DNA of 64,000 nt, from contig NZ_JAMJWG010000009.1 in NCBI RefSeq assembly GCF_024435355.1, forward strand, positions 278,520 through 342,519. The letters run 5' to 3'. A model generated the notes under the pieces. The model had not been told where the DNA came from. It saw only the letters and a program-made list of their open reading frames with translations, and did not search any database. The DNA comes from Streptomyces odontomachi (GTDB lineage: Bacteria > Actinomycetota > Actinomycetes > Streptomycetales > Streptomycetaceae). Positions 56,226 through 64,000 of the stretch are shown here, piece by piece. The position numbers and the translations under genes were made by a program. Each line of letters starts with the position of its first letter. The stretch's first letter is position 1.

Positions 56226-57659
56226 ATGGCCAGGAAGAACGGCACCGAGGCCACCGGCTGCATGGACGCGCCGGATCTGGCGACGGGCGGTTGGCAGTGG
56301 TGGCAGCGCCGTGCACCGGGGCAGAAGGCGGAGGCGCAGATGCGCGGCCCGAACGCGGTCACCCTGCTGCCGTGGCTGCTGATGGGCATGGGGTCGGTCT
56401 CCAACCTGATCCAGGGCGAGACCCCCAACCCCTGGATCGGTGGCGTGGGCCTGCTGGCCTTCAACTCCCTCTACATCACGGTGGTCACCCGGGCCTTCCA
56501 CAAGGAGCGGCGCCAGGCGCCGTCCACCCGCTGGCTGCTGGTGGCCATGGGCCTGGTCACGTGCGGGCTCGCGGTCGGCTACGGCGGCAGCTGGCTGATG
56601 TTCTACCCGCTGCTCGGGCTGGCCATCGGCGCGGTCCTGCGCGGGCGCAGCCTCGGCTACGTCATGATGGGGCTCACCACGCTCGCGGGGCTGACGGCCG
56701 GCGCCAAGGAGGGCTGGGACGCGGTGGGCATCGCCTACGGGACGTTCATCTCGGGCATGGTGACCGCGGCGATCCTGGCCCTGCACGAAACGGTCAAGGA
56801 ACTGCGGGCCACCCGCGAGGAGCTGGCCCGCACGGCGGTGGAACGGGAGCGGCTGCGGTTCTCCCGTGACCTGCACGACCTGCTGGGCCACACGCTCTCC
56901 GTGATCGTGGTCAAGTCGGAGGCGGCCCGCCGGATCGCGTCGCGCAACCTCGACGCGGCGCTCGGGCAGCTCGCCGACATCGAATCCGTCGGCCGCCAGG
57001 CGCTCACCGAGATCCGCGAGGCCGTCACCGGCTACCGCGAGGGCAGCCTCAGCACCGAGCTCGACCGGGCCTGCTCCGCGCTACGGGCCGCGGACATCGA
57101 GCCCGCCGTCCACCGGTCGGGGCCGCCGCTCACGGCACAGTACGAGGCGTTGCTCGGCTGGGTGGTGCGCGAGGCGGTGACGAACGCGGTCCGCTACAGC
57201 GCCGCCGACCGCTGCGTGATCACCGTGACCGGCGACACGGAACGCGTCCGGCTCCAGATCGCCGACAACGGCAAGGGCGCGGGCGGGGGCGGGGACGGGG
57301 CGGGCCACGGGGGCGAGTCGGCCGGTGGGGACAACGGGGGAGGGGTGGTCGGGGCGGCGGTGCGCGCGATCGGCGGTACCGGTCTGAAGGGCCTCACGGA
57401 GCGGCTCGCCGCGGCGGGCGGCTCCCTGGTGGCGGGCCCGGCCGCAGCCGGCGGCTTCCTGGTGACGGCCGAGCTGCCGGTGGAATCCGCCGACGGTGCC
57501 GCTGACACTGCGGATGCGGGGGCGGGGGCGGGGGCGGCGGCGTCCGTGTCCCGGGCCGCATCACGATCCGCGGCCGGCTCATCGGTGCCGGCACAGTCGG
57601 CGTCCGCCGCCGGCACGGCCGGGCGGGACGGCGCCGGCGGTGTCATGCTGAAAAAGTGA
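56226..57659 (+). CDS. DesK-like sensor histidine kinase
   Basis: A 477-residue protein. Four to five transmembrane helices fill residues 45-185. The dimerisation box is RLRFSRDLHDLLGHTLSVIV with phospho-acceptor His in DLHD (HisKA_3). The ATPase part has N-box VVREAVTNAVRYS, then IADNGKGAG and GGTGLKGLTERL. A Gly-rich insert separates the last two, and a long Ala/Ser tail ends the protein. HisKA_3 kinases partner NarL/LuxR-type regulators; the matching one is at 60007-60648. It follows the ABC exporter genes. Confidence 0.92.
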   Translation: MARKNGTEATGCMDAPDLATGGWQWWQRRAPGQKAEAQMRGPNAVTLLPWLLMGMGSVSNLIQGETPNPWIGGVGLLAFNSLYITVVTRAFHKERRQAPSTRWLLVAMGLVTCGLAVGYGGSWLMFYPLLGLAIGAVLRGRSLGYVMMGLTTLAGLTAGAKEGWDAVGIAYGTFISGMVTAAILALHETVKELRATREELARTAVERERLRFSRDLHDLLGHTLSVIVVKSEAARRIASRNLDAALGQLADIESVGRQALTEIREAVTGYREGSLSTELDRACSALRAADIEPAVHRSGPPLTAQYEALLGWVVREAVTNAVRYSAADRCVITVTGDTERVRLQIADNGKGAGGGGDGAGHGGESAGGDNGGGVVGAAVRAIGGTGLKGLTERLAAAGGSLVAGPAAAGGFLVTAELPVESADGAADTADAGAGAGAAASVSRAASRSAAGSSVPAQSASAAGTAGRDGAGGVMLKK

Positions 57660-58441
57660 GCACACCGCACTCCGTGCAGCCGCTGCGTTCGCAGCGTTCG
57701 CGGCGCCCGCAGCGCCCGCAGCGCCCGCCGGCGAGGCGGCGCATGGGGACCGTGCTCCGTTTTCCCGCCGGGATGGCGCTGGTGACGTGGCGCTATCTGT
57801 GGCGGGTCACGGCGCTGCACCGCAGCGAGGCCGAGGGCGACAGCCGTGATCTGCCGCCACGGATCCCGCCCGACCTGACGGATGCGTGCAGCCAGTTCCT
57901 GGCGGACGGCTCCGGCCCCATGTTCCACCGCCGGTTCTCCGTGCGCATCGAGGACGCCGACCTGACCGCGCCGGAACTGATGGACGCCGTCGTAGCCGAC
58001 TTCAACCGGGCGGCACCGTCCTCCGCCGCCCGGTTCCACAAGACGGTCGGGACCGCCGGGATCGCGCAGGTGCGGGACGAGTACCGGGTGCAGATGCCCG
58101 GCCCTTGGGACGGCCCGGTACGTGTGGTGCACCGCGACCCGACCTCCCTGCGCTTCGCCACGTTGCGGGGCCACCTGGAGGCCGGGCAGATCGAGTTCCG
58201 TTCCGCGCCCGCGGACGACGGCACCCTGCGCTTCGAGGTCGAGGCGTGGTCCCGGGGCGGCGACCGGTGGGCTGACCTGCTGTACAGCAGGCTGCGGATG
58301 GCCAAGGAGATGCAGCTCAACATGTGGGTGCACTTCTGCCTGAAGGCCGCCCGGATCGCCGGCGGACGGGTCCGAGACGGGGTCACCATCGACACCCGGG
58401 CCGTCCCCGAGGAGGTCTGCGGCGGTGTTCCGGGTTGCTGA
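57656..58441 (+). CDS. DUF1990-like protein, inserted between kinase and regulator
   Basis: A 261-residue protein, GTG start overlapping the kinase stop (GTGA). An Arg/Pro/Gln-rich N-terminus is followed by FRRFSVRIEDADLTAPELMD-like strands, LRFATLRGHLEAGQIEFRSA, EVEAWSRGGDRWADLLYSRL, MAKEMQLNMWVHFCLKAARI. This fits DUF1990, as does the gene at 58739-59482. Unknown function. Confidence 0.75.
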   Translation: MSTPHSVQPLRSQRSRRPQRPQRPPARRRMGTVLRFPAGMALVTWRYLWRVTALHRSEAEGDSRDLPPRIPPDLTDACSQFLADGSGPMFHRRFSVRIEDADLTAPELMDAVVADFNRAAPSSAARFHKTVGTAGIAQVRDEYRVQMPGPWDGPVRVVHRDPTSLRFATLRGHLEAGQIEFRSAPADDGTLRFEVEAWSRGGDRWADLLYSRLRMAKEMQLNMWVHFCLKAARIAGGRVRDGVTIDTRAVPEEVCGGVPGC

Positions 58442-58504
58442 GACTGCGCTTGCCCGGGGCGCACCTCCTGTGGGTCACGTCTCCGTCCCCGATGTGAGAG
58501 TGGC

Positions 58505-58760
58505 GCTCGTGTCTGAGAGCGACGCTCATGCCCGGGAGCCGTGCTCGTGTCTGGGAGCGGTGCTCATGCCCGGGAGCCGTGCTCGTGTCTGGGAGCGGTG
58601 CTTGCATGTGTGAGTGGCGCTCATGTACGAGAGCTTCGATCTCATACGAGAGCGATGCTCATGTCTGAGAGCGGGCCGAATCCCAAACGAGAGTGGCGCT
58701 CATGCCCGAGAGCGACACTCATGCCCGAGAGCACCAGATCACGCCCGAGAGCGCCGCTCA
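58505..58760. repeat. 19-bp tandem repeat array, about 13 units
   Basis: Units like GCTCATGCCCGGGAGCCGT, each a small GCTC...GAGC hairpin, start at 58505, 58524, 58543, 58562, 58581, 58600, 58619, 58638, 58657, 58676, then after a 22-bp step at 58698, 58717 and 58736. The first units are near identical and alternate CATGCCC/CGTGTCT; later ones drift. It lies between convergent DUF1990 genes and runs into the 3' end of the leftward one. Confidence 0.85.
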
Positions 58761-59482
58761 ACGCCGAGTTCAGCGCGCTCGCTCCACGGGCTCGGGGCCA
58801 CCACCAGCCCCTCCCCGCCCGGCACCGTCTCCGGTGGCGGCGCGGGAACGCCGCGCAGCTCCGCCTGGACCATCCGGTACAGCCGCCGCCCGCCCAGCCG
58901 GTAGAAGCGGTGCTGGGTCGGCCGTCCGAACGCGTGGAAGCCGAACCGGACGATCGGATCGGCGATGGGGGCGCGCCGCGAATAGCCCTGTATGACGAAC
59001 TCGACGGTTCCGGTCTCCAGCTGCTTGATGACCTCGTAGCGGAGTTCCCCCTCCTCGAGGTGACCGTCCAGGGTCTGGTAGCCCCAGCCCCACACCCGCT
59101 CGGCCGCAGCACCGCGGCGCCGGGTCTCGTCGATCACCGACGTCACTCGCACGCCGAGGTCGAAGCGGAGTCCCAGGAAGCGTCCTTCGAGGAGCATGTC
59201 GCGGCCGAGCAGCCGGTCACCAGGGCGGTACAGGGTGCGGACGATCCGCGGGTCGGCGAACTGGTACTCGCGCACCAGGCGGCAGGCGATCTCCCAGGCG
59301 CCGCCCGCGACGGGCTCGCCCGGCGGCTCGCGGCCGACCGTGCAGCGCAGCGCGTCCAGGGACCAGCGCGCGGTCCAGGACGGTACCGGTTCGGCCACCG
59401 GACGGTAGTTGACGTCACGGTTCGCCAGCGCACGCAGGGCGGCGGCGGCCTCCGGCCGGAACAGCCGGCGCTCACGCAGCAC
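58739..59482 (-). CDS. DUF1990 family protein
   Basis: A 247-residue protein. GTG start after GAGAGGGGGCTGT. DVNYRPVAEPVPSWTARWSL, VREYQFADPRIVRTLYRPGD, RVWGWGYQTLDGHLEEGELR, YEVIKQLETGTVEFVIQGYS and FGFHAFGRPTQHRFYRLGGR read as DUF1990 (YndJ C-terminal-like). Its 3' end overlaps the 19-bp repeat array, which has supplied the last codons. Confidence 0.8.
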   Translation of the reverse strand: MLRERRLFRPEAAAALRALANRDVNYRPVAEPVPSWTARWSLDALRCTVGREPPGEPVAGGAWEIACRLVREYQFADPRIVRTLYRPGDRLLGRDMLLEGRFLGLRFDLGVRVTSVIDETRRRGAAAERVWGWGYQTLDGHLEEGELRYEVIKQLETGTVEFVIQGYSRRAPIADPIVRFGFHAFGRPTQHRFYRLGGRRLYRMVQAELRGVPAPPPETVPGGEGLVVAPSPWSERAELGVERRSRA

Positions 59483-59546
59483 ACAGCCCCCTCTCAGAGC
59501 ACCGTCCCGCGCCGCGCACACCAGGACCGCCGGGCACGCCCGGCGG

Positions 59547-59777
59547 TCATTCCCACTCCGTGAGGGACTGCCCGATGAGCCAGAACATCGGGGGCCACAG
59601 GCCGACGAAGAGCGCCCGGCGCTCGGCATTACCGCGTTCGTCCTGGTCGAAGCCCTTGGCGCGGGCCCAGAAGGCGAGGCACAGGGCGACCGACGCCAGG
59701 GACGCCACCTGCATGTGGCCGCTGCGCAGCCCGGCCCGGTGCAGCATCCGCGTCACCGGCACGCCGACGTTCCGCAT
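59547..59777 (-). CDS. Small membrane protein
   Basis: A 76-residue protein, MRNVGVPVTRMLHRAGLRSG, with two hydrophobic parts: MQVASLASVALCLAFWA and ALFVGLWPPMFWLIGQSL. Separated by 64 bp from the DUF1990 gene and likely co-transcribed. Function unknown. Confidence 0.7.
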   Translation of the reverse strand: MRNVGVPVTRMLHRAGLRSGHMQVASLASVALCLAFWARAKGFDQDERGNAERRALFVGLWPPMFWLIGQSLTEWE

Positions 59778-60006
59778 CACTGCTCCTCTCGCGCCCGACC
59801 GGCGGTCACGCCCGACCGGCCCGCACGCTCGGACCGGAGAACGAGGACGAGGACGAGGACACAAGACCCGGTCTTCCCCGATGGTCTCCGATGGTCAAAC
59901 CGCCGCATCTCCCGACAGTTGACCACAGGACGCGCAGGCTCGCCCACCGAGCCGCACGCCTCCCGGCGCAGGCACGGCACCCGCGGCTGCCCCGTACCCT
60001 TGCGCC

Positions 60007-60648
60007 GTGAACGAGTTGCCCCGGGACCCTCAGCCGACCGACCTCACGCGTGTGCTGCTCGCCGAGGACCAGGGGATGATGCGGGGTGCGCTCGCCCTGC
60101 TGCTCGACCTGGAGGACGACATGGAGGTCGTCGCACAGGTCGGCCGGGGCGACGAGATCGTGGCCGCCGCGCTCGAACAGCGTCCTGATGTGGCTCTGCT
60201 GGACATCGAGCTGCCCGGGTGCAGCGGCCTGGACGCCGCTGCGACGCTGCGCACGGAGTGCCCCGACTGTCGGGTGCTGATCCTGACCACGTTCGGCCGA
60301 CCGGGCTATCTGCGGCGCGCCATGGAGGCGGGTGTCGCGGGCTTCCTCGTCAAGGACGGGCCGGTGGAGGAGCTGGCGGCCGCGATACGGCGGGTGCTCG
60401 CGGGCGAGACCGTCGTCGACCCGGTCCTCGCCGCCGCCGCACTGAGCGCCGGACCCAACCCGCTGACCGCCCGCGAGTGCGACGTCCTCAAGGCGTCGGC
60501 GGACGGGGCGACCGTCGCGGACGTCGCCGCGCTGCTGCACCTGTCGGAGTCGACGGTGCGGAACTACCTCTCGTCGGCCATCGGCAAGACCGGCACCCGC
60601 AACCGCATGGAGGCGGTCCGGGAGGCCCGCCAGCAGGGCTGGCTGTGA
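60007..60648 (+). CDS. DesR/NarL-type response regulator
   Basis: A 213-residue protein. Receiver domain with VLLAEDQGMMRGALALLLDL, phospho-acceptor Asp in VALLDIELPGCSGLDAA, LTTF and FLVKDGP (conserved Lys). The C-terminal LuxR HTH reads PLTARECDVLKASADGATVA, DVAALLHLSESTVRNYLSSA. It is the likely partner of the kinase at 56226-57659 and should control the ABC exporter at 54363-56170. GTG start. Confidence 0.92.
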   Translation: MNELPRDPQPTDLTRVLLAEDQGMMRGALALLLDLEDDMEVVAQVGRGDEIVAAALEQRPDVALLDIELPGCSGLDAAATLRTECPDCRVLILTTFGRPGYLRRAMEAGVAGFLVKDGPVEELAAAIRRVLAGETVVDPVLAAAALSAGPNPLTARECDVLKASADGATVADVAALLHLSESTVRNYLSSAIGKTGTRNRMEAVREARQQGWL

Positions 60649-61493
60649 AGCCCTGCGCGCGACTCCTCCATGCGCGACTACGCCACGCCCAAGTCCTCTA
60701 CGCGTAACTCCCGTACACGGAAGCCCCGTAGAGGCTGATCCGGTGGGCGCCCCGGTTCGGTGCCGTGCGCCACCAGCGCTCCCGGGCGCCTTCGGCCGCG
60801 TTCATCCGCCCCCTCATCGCACACCTGAATGACAAAACGTTCAAGCAGGATGGACCCCGTCGCGGACGGAGCGGAGCGCCGCGGAAGCCCTCTCGCGTGA
60901 GGGGCCAGGAAGGGTGAACGGGCCGAGGGGGCGTGAGAGGGTAATGAGCAGGTCAAGATTGCCCGATCATATGGCAATGATCGGAATATCGTTCTTCCGT
61001 AGTGACTTCTACCTCCACGTGACGCCGTGCACCCCGCGCGGCGGTACCGGACGCCGAGGCCCGCACGCCCCCTGGGGGGCGCTGACGTACGACCCATGAG
61101 TTGTGTGATCAACTGATCGTGTAAGGACTTTCGGCGCCCAGCGGTACCGCTTGCGCGGGCGTGTGGTTTTCCGCCGGCCTCCGAGCCCGGCGGGGCCGCA
61201 TGCGTGCTCCATGGCGATACCGCAGCGCAGGTCCGAGGACGTACCGCAAGTGCGGGCATGCGGCGCTACCGCACACGCAGGTCCGCGCGCACGCCGCGCC
61301 CGGTTCGCCGCAGTGCCGCAGGTACCGCAGTGCCCGCACGCCCGCGCTGCCGTGGCACCGCGGTGCCGCCGTGGCCGCACGCCCGCGCTGCCGTGGCACC
61401 GCGGTGCCGCCGTGGCCGCAGGGCGTCACACCCGCACGCCGTTCAGCACCACCGTCACCGCAGTCGATCCTGCCTTCTTGGAGGCCGCACGCA
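60649..61493. other. Intergenic region with operator-like site and 41-bp duplication
   Basis: No gene supported in 845 bp. An AT-richer promoter-like part lies at 60930-61010 with nested inverted repeats (listed separately). From about 61335 a 41-bp GC-rich unit starting CGCACGCCCGCGCTGCCG occurs twice in tandem. An AGTTGTGTGATCAACT inverted repeat lies at about 61099. Confidence 0.6.
60958..60984. promoter_or_regulatory. Nested operator-like inverted repeats
   Basis: CCGATCAT-ATGGCA-ATGATCGG (60963-60984) is a perfect 8-bp inverted repeat; ATTGCC...GGCAAT (60958-60978) overlaps it. The 22-bp span suits a TetR- or MarR-type dimer. It lies upstream of the MFS gene at 61494, but 500 bp away, so the regulated promoter is uncertain. 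Confidence 0.55.
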
Positions 61494-63689
61494 ATGACCC
61501 AGCCGACCGACCAGCACTCTTCAGCGGCGGGCCCGGGCGATCAGGCAACCGCCGTCGTGTCGCCCGGGCGCCCGGGGACCGCCGCCCCGCCGTCCGGCCT
61601 GCCGGACGACCCGGAGAGGCACCGCGACGGCCACGGCCGCGTCGGTGGCAACGCAGGCAGCGGCGGCAACAGCGGCCTCGTCCCCGTCCTGGCCTTCGCG
61701 GGCATCACGGTCGCCGTGATGCAGACCCTGCTCGTACCGGTCATCAAGGATCTGCCGACCCTGCTCGACACCTCGGCGAGCAACGCCACCTGGGTCATGA
61801 CCGCGACCCTGCTCGCCGGCGCGGTCTCCACCCCGATCATGGGCCGCCTCGGCGACCTCTACGGCAAGCGGCGGATGCTGCTGGCATCCCTGGCCGTGAT
61901 GGTCGTCGGCTCGCTGATCTGCGGATTCACCAGCTCCCTGGTGATCATGATCGTCGGCCGGGCGCTCCAGGGCTTCGCCATGGGCGCGATACCGCTCGGC
62001 ATAGGCCTGATGCGTGACGAACTGCCGCCCGCCCGGCTCGGTGGCGCGATGGCGCTGATGAGCTCATCGATCGGCGTCGGCGGTGGGCTCGCACTGCCCG
62101 GTGCCGCACTGGTCGCCCAGCACCTCGACTGGCACGCACTGTTCTTCACGGCCGCCGGCCTCGGCGTGCTCGCGATCCTGCTGACCCTGCTGCGGGTGCC
62201 GGAGTCGAAGCTGCGCGCCACGGGGCGGTTCGACCTGGCCGGCGCGATCGGGCTGTCCGTCGGCCTCATCCTCCTGCTGCTGCCCATCACCAAGGGCGCC
62301 GACTGGGGCTGGGGCTCCCCGACCACGCTGGGGCTCTTCGGCGCCGGTGTCGCCGTCCTGGTGCTGTGGGGGCTGATGGAGCTGCGCCTCGCCGCGCCGC
62401 TGGTGGACCTGCGCACCACCGCACGCCGTGTCGTGCTGCTCACCAACCTCGCCTCGATCATGATCGGCGTCGCCTTCTACGCCATCTCGCTGGTCCTTCC
62501 CCAGCTCCTCCAGCTGCCCGTCGCCACCGGCTACGGCCTCGGCCAGTCGATGGTGAGCGCCGGGCTGTGCGTCGCACCGCTCGGGCTGACGATGATGCTC
62601 ACCGCGCCCCTCTACGCGAAGATCTCCGCCCAGTACGGACCGAAGGTCTCCCTGATCATCGGCATGCTGATCATCGGAATCGGCTACGGCGCCGGGCTCG
62701 GGCTGATGAGCGCCGCCTGGCAGACCATCGTCATCTCGGTGATCGTGGGTGCGGGCATCGGGCTCGCCTACTCCTCGCTGCCCGCGCTGATCATCGGTGC
62801 CGTGGACGCCTCGGAGACCGGCGCGGCCAACGGGCTCAACACCCTGATGCGGTCCATCGGCACCTCCGTCTCCAGCGCCGTCATCGGCATGGTGCTGGCC
62901 AACACGTCGCAGCCGATGGGCGGGGTCGCGGTGCCGACGATGCAGGGCTTCCGGACCGCCTTCCTGATCGCCACCGCCGCGGTCGCCGGCGGACTGATCC
63001 TCGCGATCTGCCTGCCGGCGCGCCAGCCGTCCCGGCACCCACACCTGCGCGCCAGCTCGCAGGACGGCATCGCCCCGGGCACCGAGGACACCCTCCCGTC
63101 GGCCGACGCACCCGTACCGGCACTCGTGGCAGTGGGCGCGGACGGCCAGACGTCCGACGCACCGCTGCACACCGCTCCGGCACTCGACAAAGTGGTGCTC
63201 GGCGCTCCCGCGCCCGGCGCGCTGACGCTCGACGAACCGGCGTTCGACGCCGCGGTGTCCGGCTCGGTGGCGCCTGCCGCCATGGCGACGGCGGTGCCGG
63301 CGGCGGCCCCTGCGGTGCGCGCGGACGAGGTGACGGCACCGGTCGCCGAGCCGGCCGGTGCCGAAGGCGCGCTGCACGGCCGGGTGCTGGACGCGGTCGG
63401 GGCGCCGGTGGCCCGTGCGAAGGTGACGCTGATCGACGGCCGCGGACGCCAGGCGGGCGCCGCCCTGACCGACGCGCACGGCCGCTACGCGCTCGACGTG
63501 CCGCACGGCGGCAGCTACGTCCTCGCCGCCAGGGCCGCGGGCCACGCACCCCACGCCTCAGCCACCACCCACCCCGGCAACGGCGCCCGCACCGAGGCGA
63601 CCATCTCCCTGCCGGCGATCGTCCCGGCACCCCGCACCGTGGCCGCCACTACCGATCCCACCAGCGGTCGGGCAGGCACGGACGGCTGA
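61494..63689 (+). CDS. MFS transporter with carboxypeptidase-regulatory-like tail
   Basis: A 731-residue protein; the ATG follows GGAGGCCGCACGCA. Fourteen transmembrane helices span about residues 60-510 with motif A GRLGDLYGKRR, VIMIVGRALQGFAMGA and later ASETGAANGLNTLMRSIGTS, a DHA2-like drug or metabolite exporter. A low-complexity Ala/Pro/Val linker (about 515-620) leads to a CarboxypepD_reg-type beta-sandwich near 626-695: LHGRVLDAVGAPVARAKVTL, DAHGRYALDVPHGGSYVLAA. Such domains are normally extracytoplasmic, yet an even helix count would put it inside. Confidence 0.88.
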   Translation: MTQPTDQHSSAAGPGDQATAVVSPGRPGTAAPPSGLPDDPERHRDGHGRVGGNAGSGGNSGLVPVLAFAGITVAVMQTLLVPVIKDLPTLLDTSASNATWVMTATLLAGAVSTPIMGRLGDLYGKRRMLLASLAVMVVGSLICGFTSSLVIMIVGRALQGFAMGAIPLGIGLMRDELPPARLGGAMALMSSSIGVGGGLALPGAALVAQHLDWHALFFTAAGLGVLAILLTLLRVPESKLRATGRFDLAGAIGLSVGLILLLLPITKGADWGWGSPTTLGLFGAGVAVLVLWGLMELRLAAPLVDLRTTARRVVLLTNLASIMIGVAFYAISLVLPQLLQLPVATGYGLGQSMVSAGLCVAPLGLTMMLTAPLYAKISAQYGPKVSLIIGMLIIGIGYGAGLGLMSAAWQTIVISVIVGAGIGLAYSSLPALIIGAVDASETGAANGLNTLMRSIGTSVSSAVIGMVLANTSQPMGGVAVPTMQGFRTAFLIATAAVAGGLILAICLPARQPSRHPHLRASSQDGIAPGTEDTLPSADAPVPALVAVGADGQTSDAPLHTAPALDKVVLGAPAPGALTLDEPAFDAAVSGSVAPAAMATAVPAAAPAVRADEVTAPVAEPAGAEGALHGRVLDAVGAPVARAKVTLIDGRGRQAGAALTDAHGRYALDVPHGGSYVLAARAAGHAPHASATTHPGNGARTEATISLPAIVPAPRTVAATTDPTSGRAGTDG

Positions 63690-63770
63690 GCACACGACGA
63701 GGGCGCCTCATCCCGTCGTCCGGTCGGACGCACCTCCGCAGCGCTCTCCGGCGGACGTGCGCACTCCGCC

Positions 63771-63811
63771 AGTGGCCCTCGCCTCCCCGAACAGGGGAGA
63801 CCAGGGCCACT
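63771..63811. terminator. Bidirectional hairpin between convergent genes
   Basis: Outer arms AGTGGCCCT (63771-63779) and AGGGCCACT (63803-63811), with an inner CCTCCCC/GGGGAG pairing and small internal bulges. Confidence 0.7.
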
Positions 63812-63852
63812 GTTGCGCAGCCGCGAGGTACGGGTGTCGTCGGGCAGGGTCG

Positions 63853-64000
63853 TCACACGGTCTGCTTCGCGGGGTTCGTGACATCACGCATTCCCCGCGC
63901 CGGCCCGGCGAGGTGCCGGGCAAAGAACCGGACAGAGCTGCCGATCTCGAAGGGCGGGACTCGAAAGTGGCTGCCGGGGTTGGCATGCACGGTCTTCTCC
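63853..64000 (-). CDS. C-terminal end of a protein, possibly alpha/beta hydrolase (partial)
   Basis: The last 48 codons of a leftward gene that begins beyond the window: EKTVHANPGSHFRVPPFEIG, SSVRFFARHLAG, ending NPAKQTV. VHANPG.H...P.FE..S..RFFARHL resembles the C-terminus of acetylxylan-esterase/dienelactone-type hydrolases, where the His would be catalytic. The family is a guess; the reading frame is clear. Confidence 0.6.
   Translation of the reverse strand, partial: EKTVHANPGSHFRVPPFEIGSSVRFFARHLAGPARGMRDVTNPAKQTV

Noticed and set aside
61161..61493. N-terminal extension of the MFS gene at 61494
   Set aside because: The extra codons are Arg/Pro/Ala-rich, include the 41-bp duplication, and lack a ribosome site, while ATG 61494 has GGAGG.

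Overview
The window is high-GC actinobacterial DNA, almost certainly Streptomyces. Signs are strong G/C third positions, many GTG starts, ATGA/GTGA/TGATG gene overlaps, and chromosomal families typical of the genus: a GDT1-type Mn exporter behind a yybP-ykoY riboswitch, DUF2277, DUF1990, the VTC/DUF4956/CotH set and DHA2 transporters.

Bases 1 to about 32,577 are an integrated mobile element that runs out of the window on the left. Its right end is a tyrosine integrase (31265-32515) next to the 3' half of a tRNA-Val(UAC) gene (32577-32629), the attachment site. The element has four blocks. (a) Integration and immunity, 29.7-32.5 kb: integrase, two XRE regulators around a divergent promoter, and an excisionase-like HTH protein. 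(b) A tightly coupled leftward early/replication operon, 30.2 to 15.8 kb: RecE-like nuclease plus RecT-like protein, a lambda-O-like winged-helix protein with iterons inside its own gene, a DnaB-type helicase, a PD-(D/E)XK nuclease, sigma- and LuxR-like DNA-binding proteins, DUF4326 and SLOG-like proteins, and many small hypotheticals. (c) A rightward cargo island, 12.3-15.6 kb: a probable DNA-binding protein, an XRE-sensor-peptide deformylase fusion, a NUDIX hydrolase, a small protein with a paralogue on the other side of the island, and a zinc-ribbon membrane protein. (d) A second leftward operon, 12.2 kb to below 1: OB-fold and zinc-binding small proteins, a DUF2637/SpdB-like membrane protein, a small exported membrane protein, an FtsK/TraB-like DNA pump followed by an array of 8-bp repeats resembling a plasmid transfer locus (clt), then phage-like small genes, an HNH nuclease and a P-loop kinase. 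Recombination and replication look phage-like and transfer looks plasmid-like. No capsid, portal or terminase gene is visible, but the left end is missing.

From about 32.6 kb rightward is chromosome: a ScoMcrA-like type IV restriction nuclease immediately beside the insertion, a DUF4956-VTC-CotH cluster, DedA, SodC-like and secreted HNH proteins, the riboswitch-controlled Mn exporter, a HAD phosphatase, a very large peptidoglycan-binding membrane protein, an MFS-MarR fusion, a RibD-type reductase, DUF1992, an FHA-like protein, an O-methyltransferase, an MHS-family transporter, a DesK/DesR-like two-component system with its ABC exporter (split by two DUF1990 genes), and an MFS transporter with a carboxypeptidase-regulatory-like tail. 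Several intergenic regions carry short tandem repeats of 6, 7, 10, 19 and 41 bp.

The most interesting points are the in-gene iterons (22927-23085), whose DNA is kept even where the reading frame shifts; the XRE-deformylase/NUDIX cargo; and the clt-like array (5633-5751). All family names come from reading motifs by eye; no search was run.
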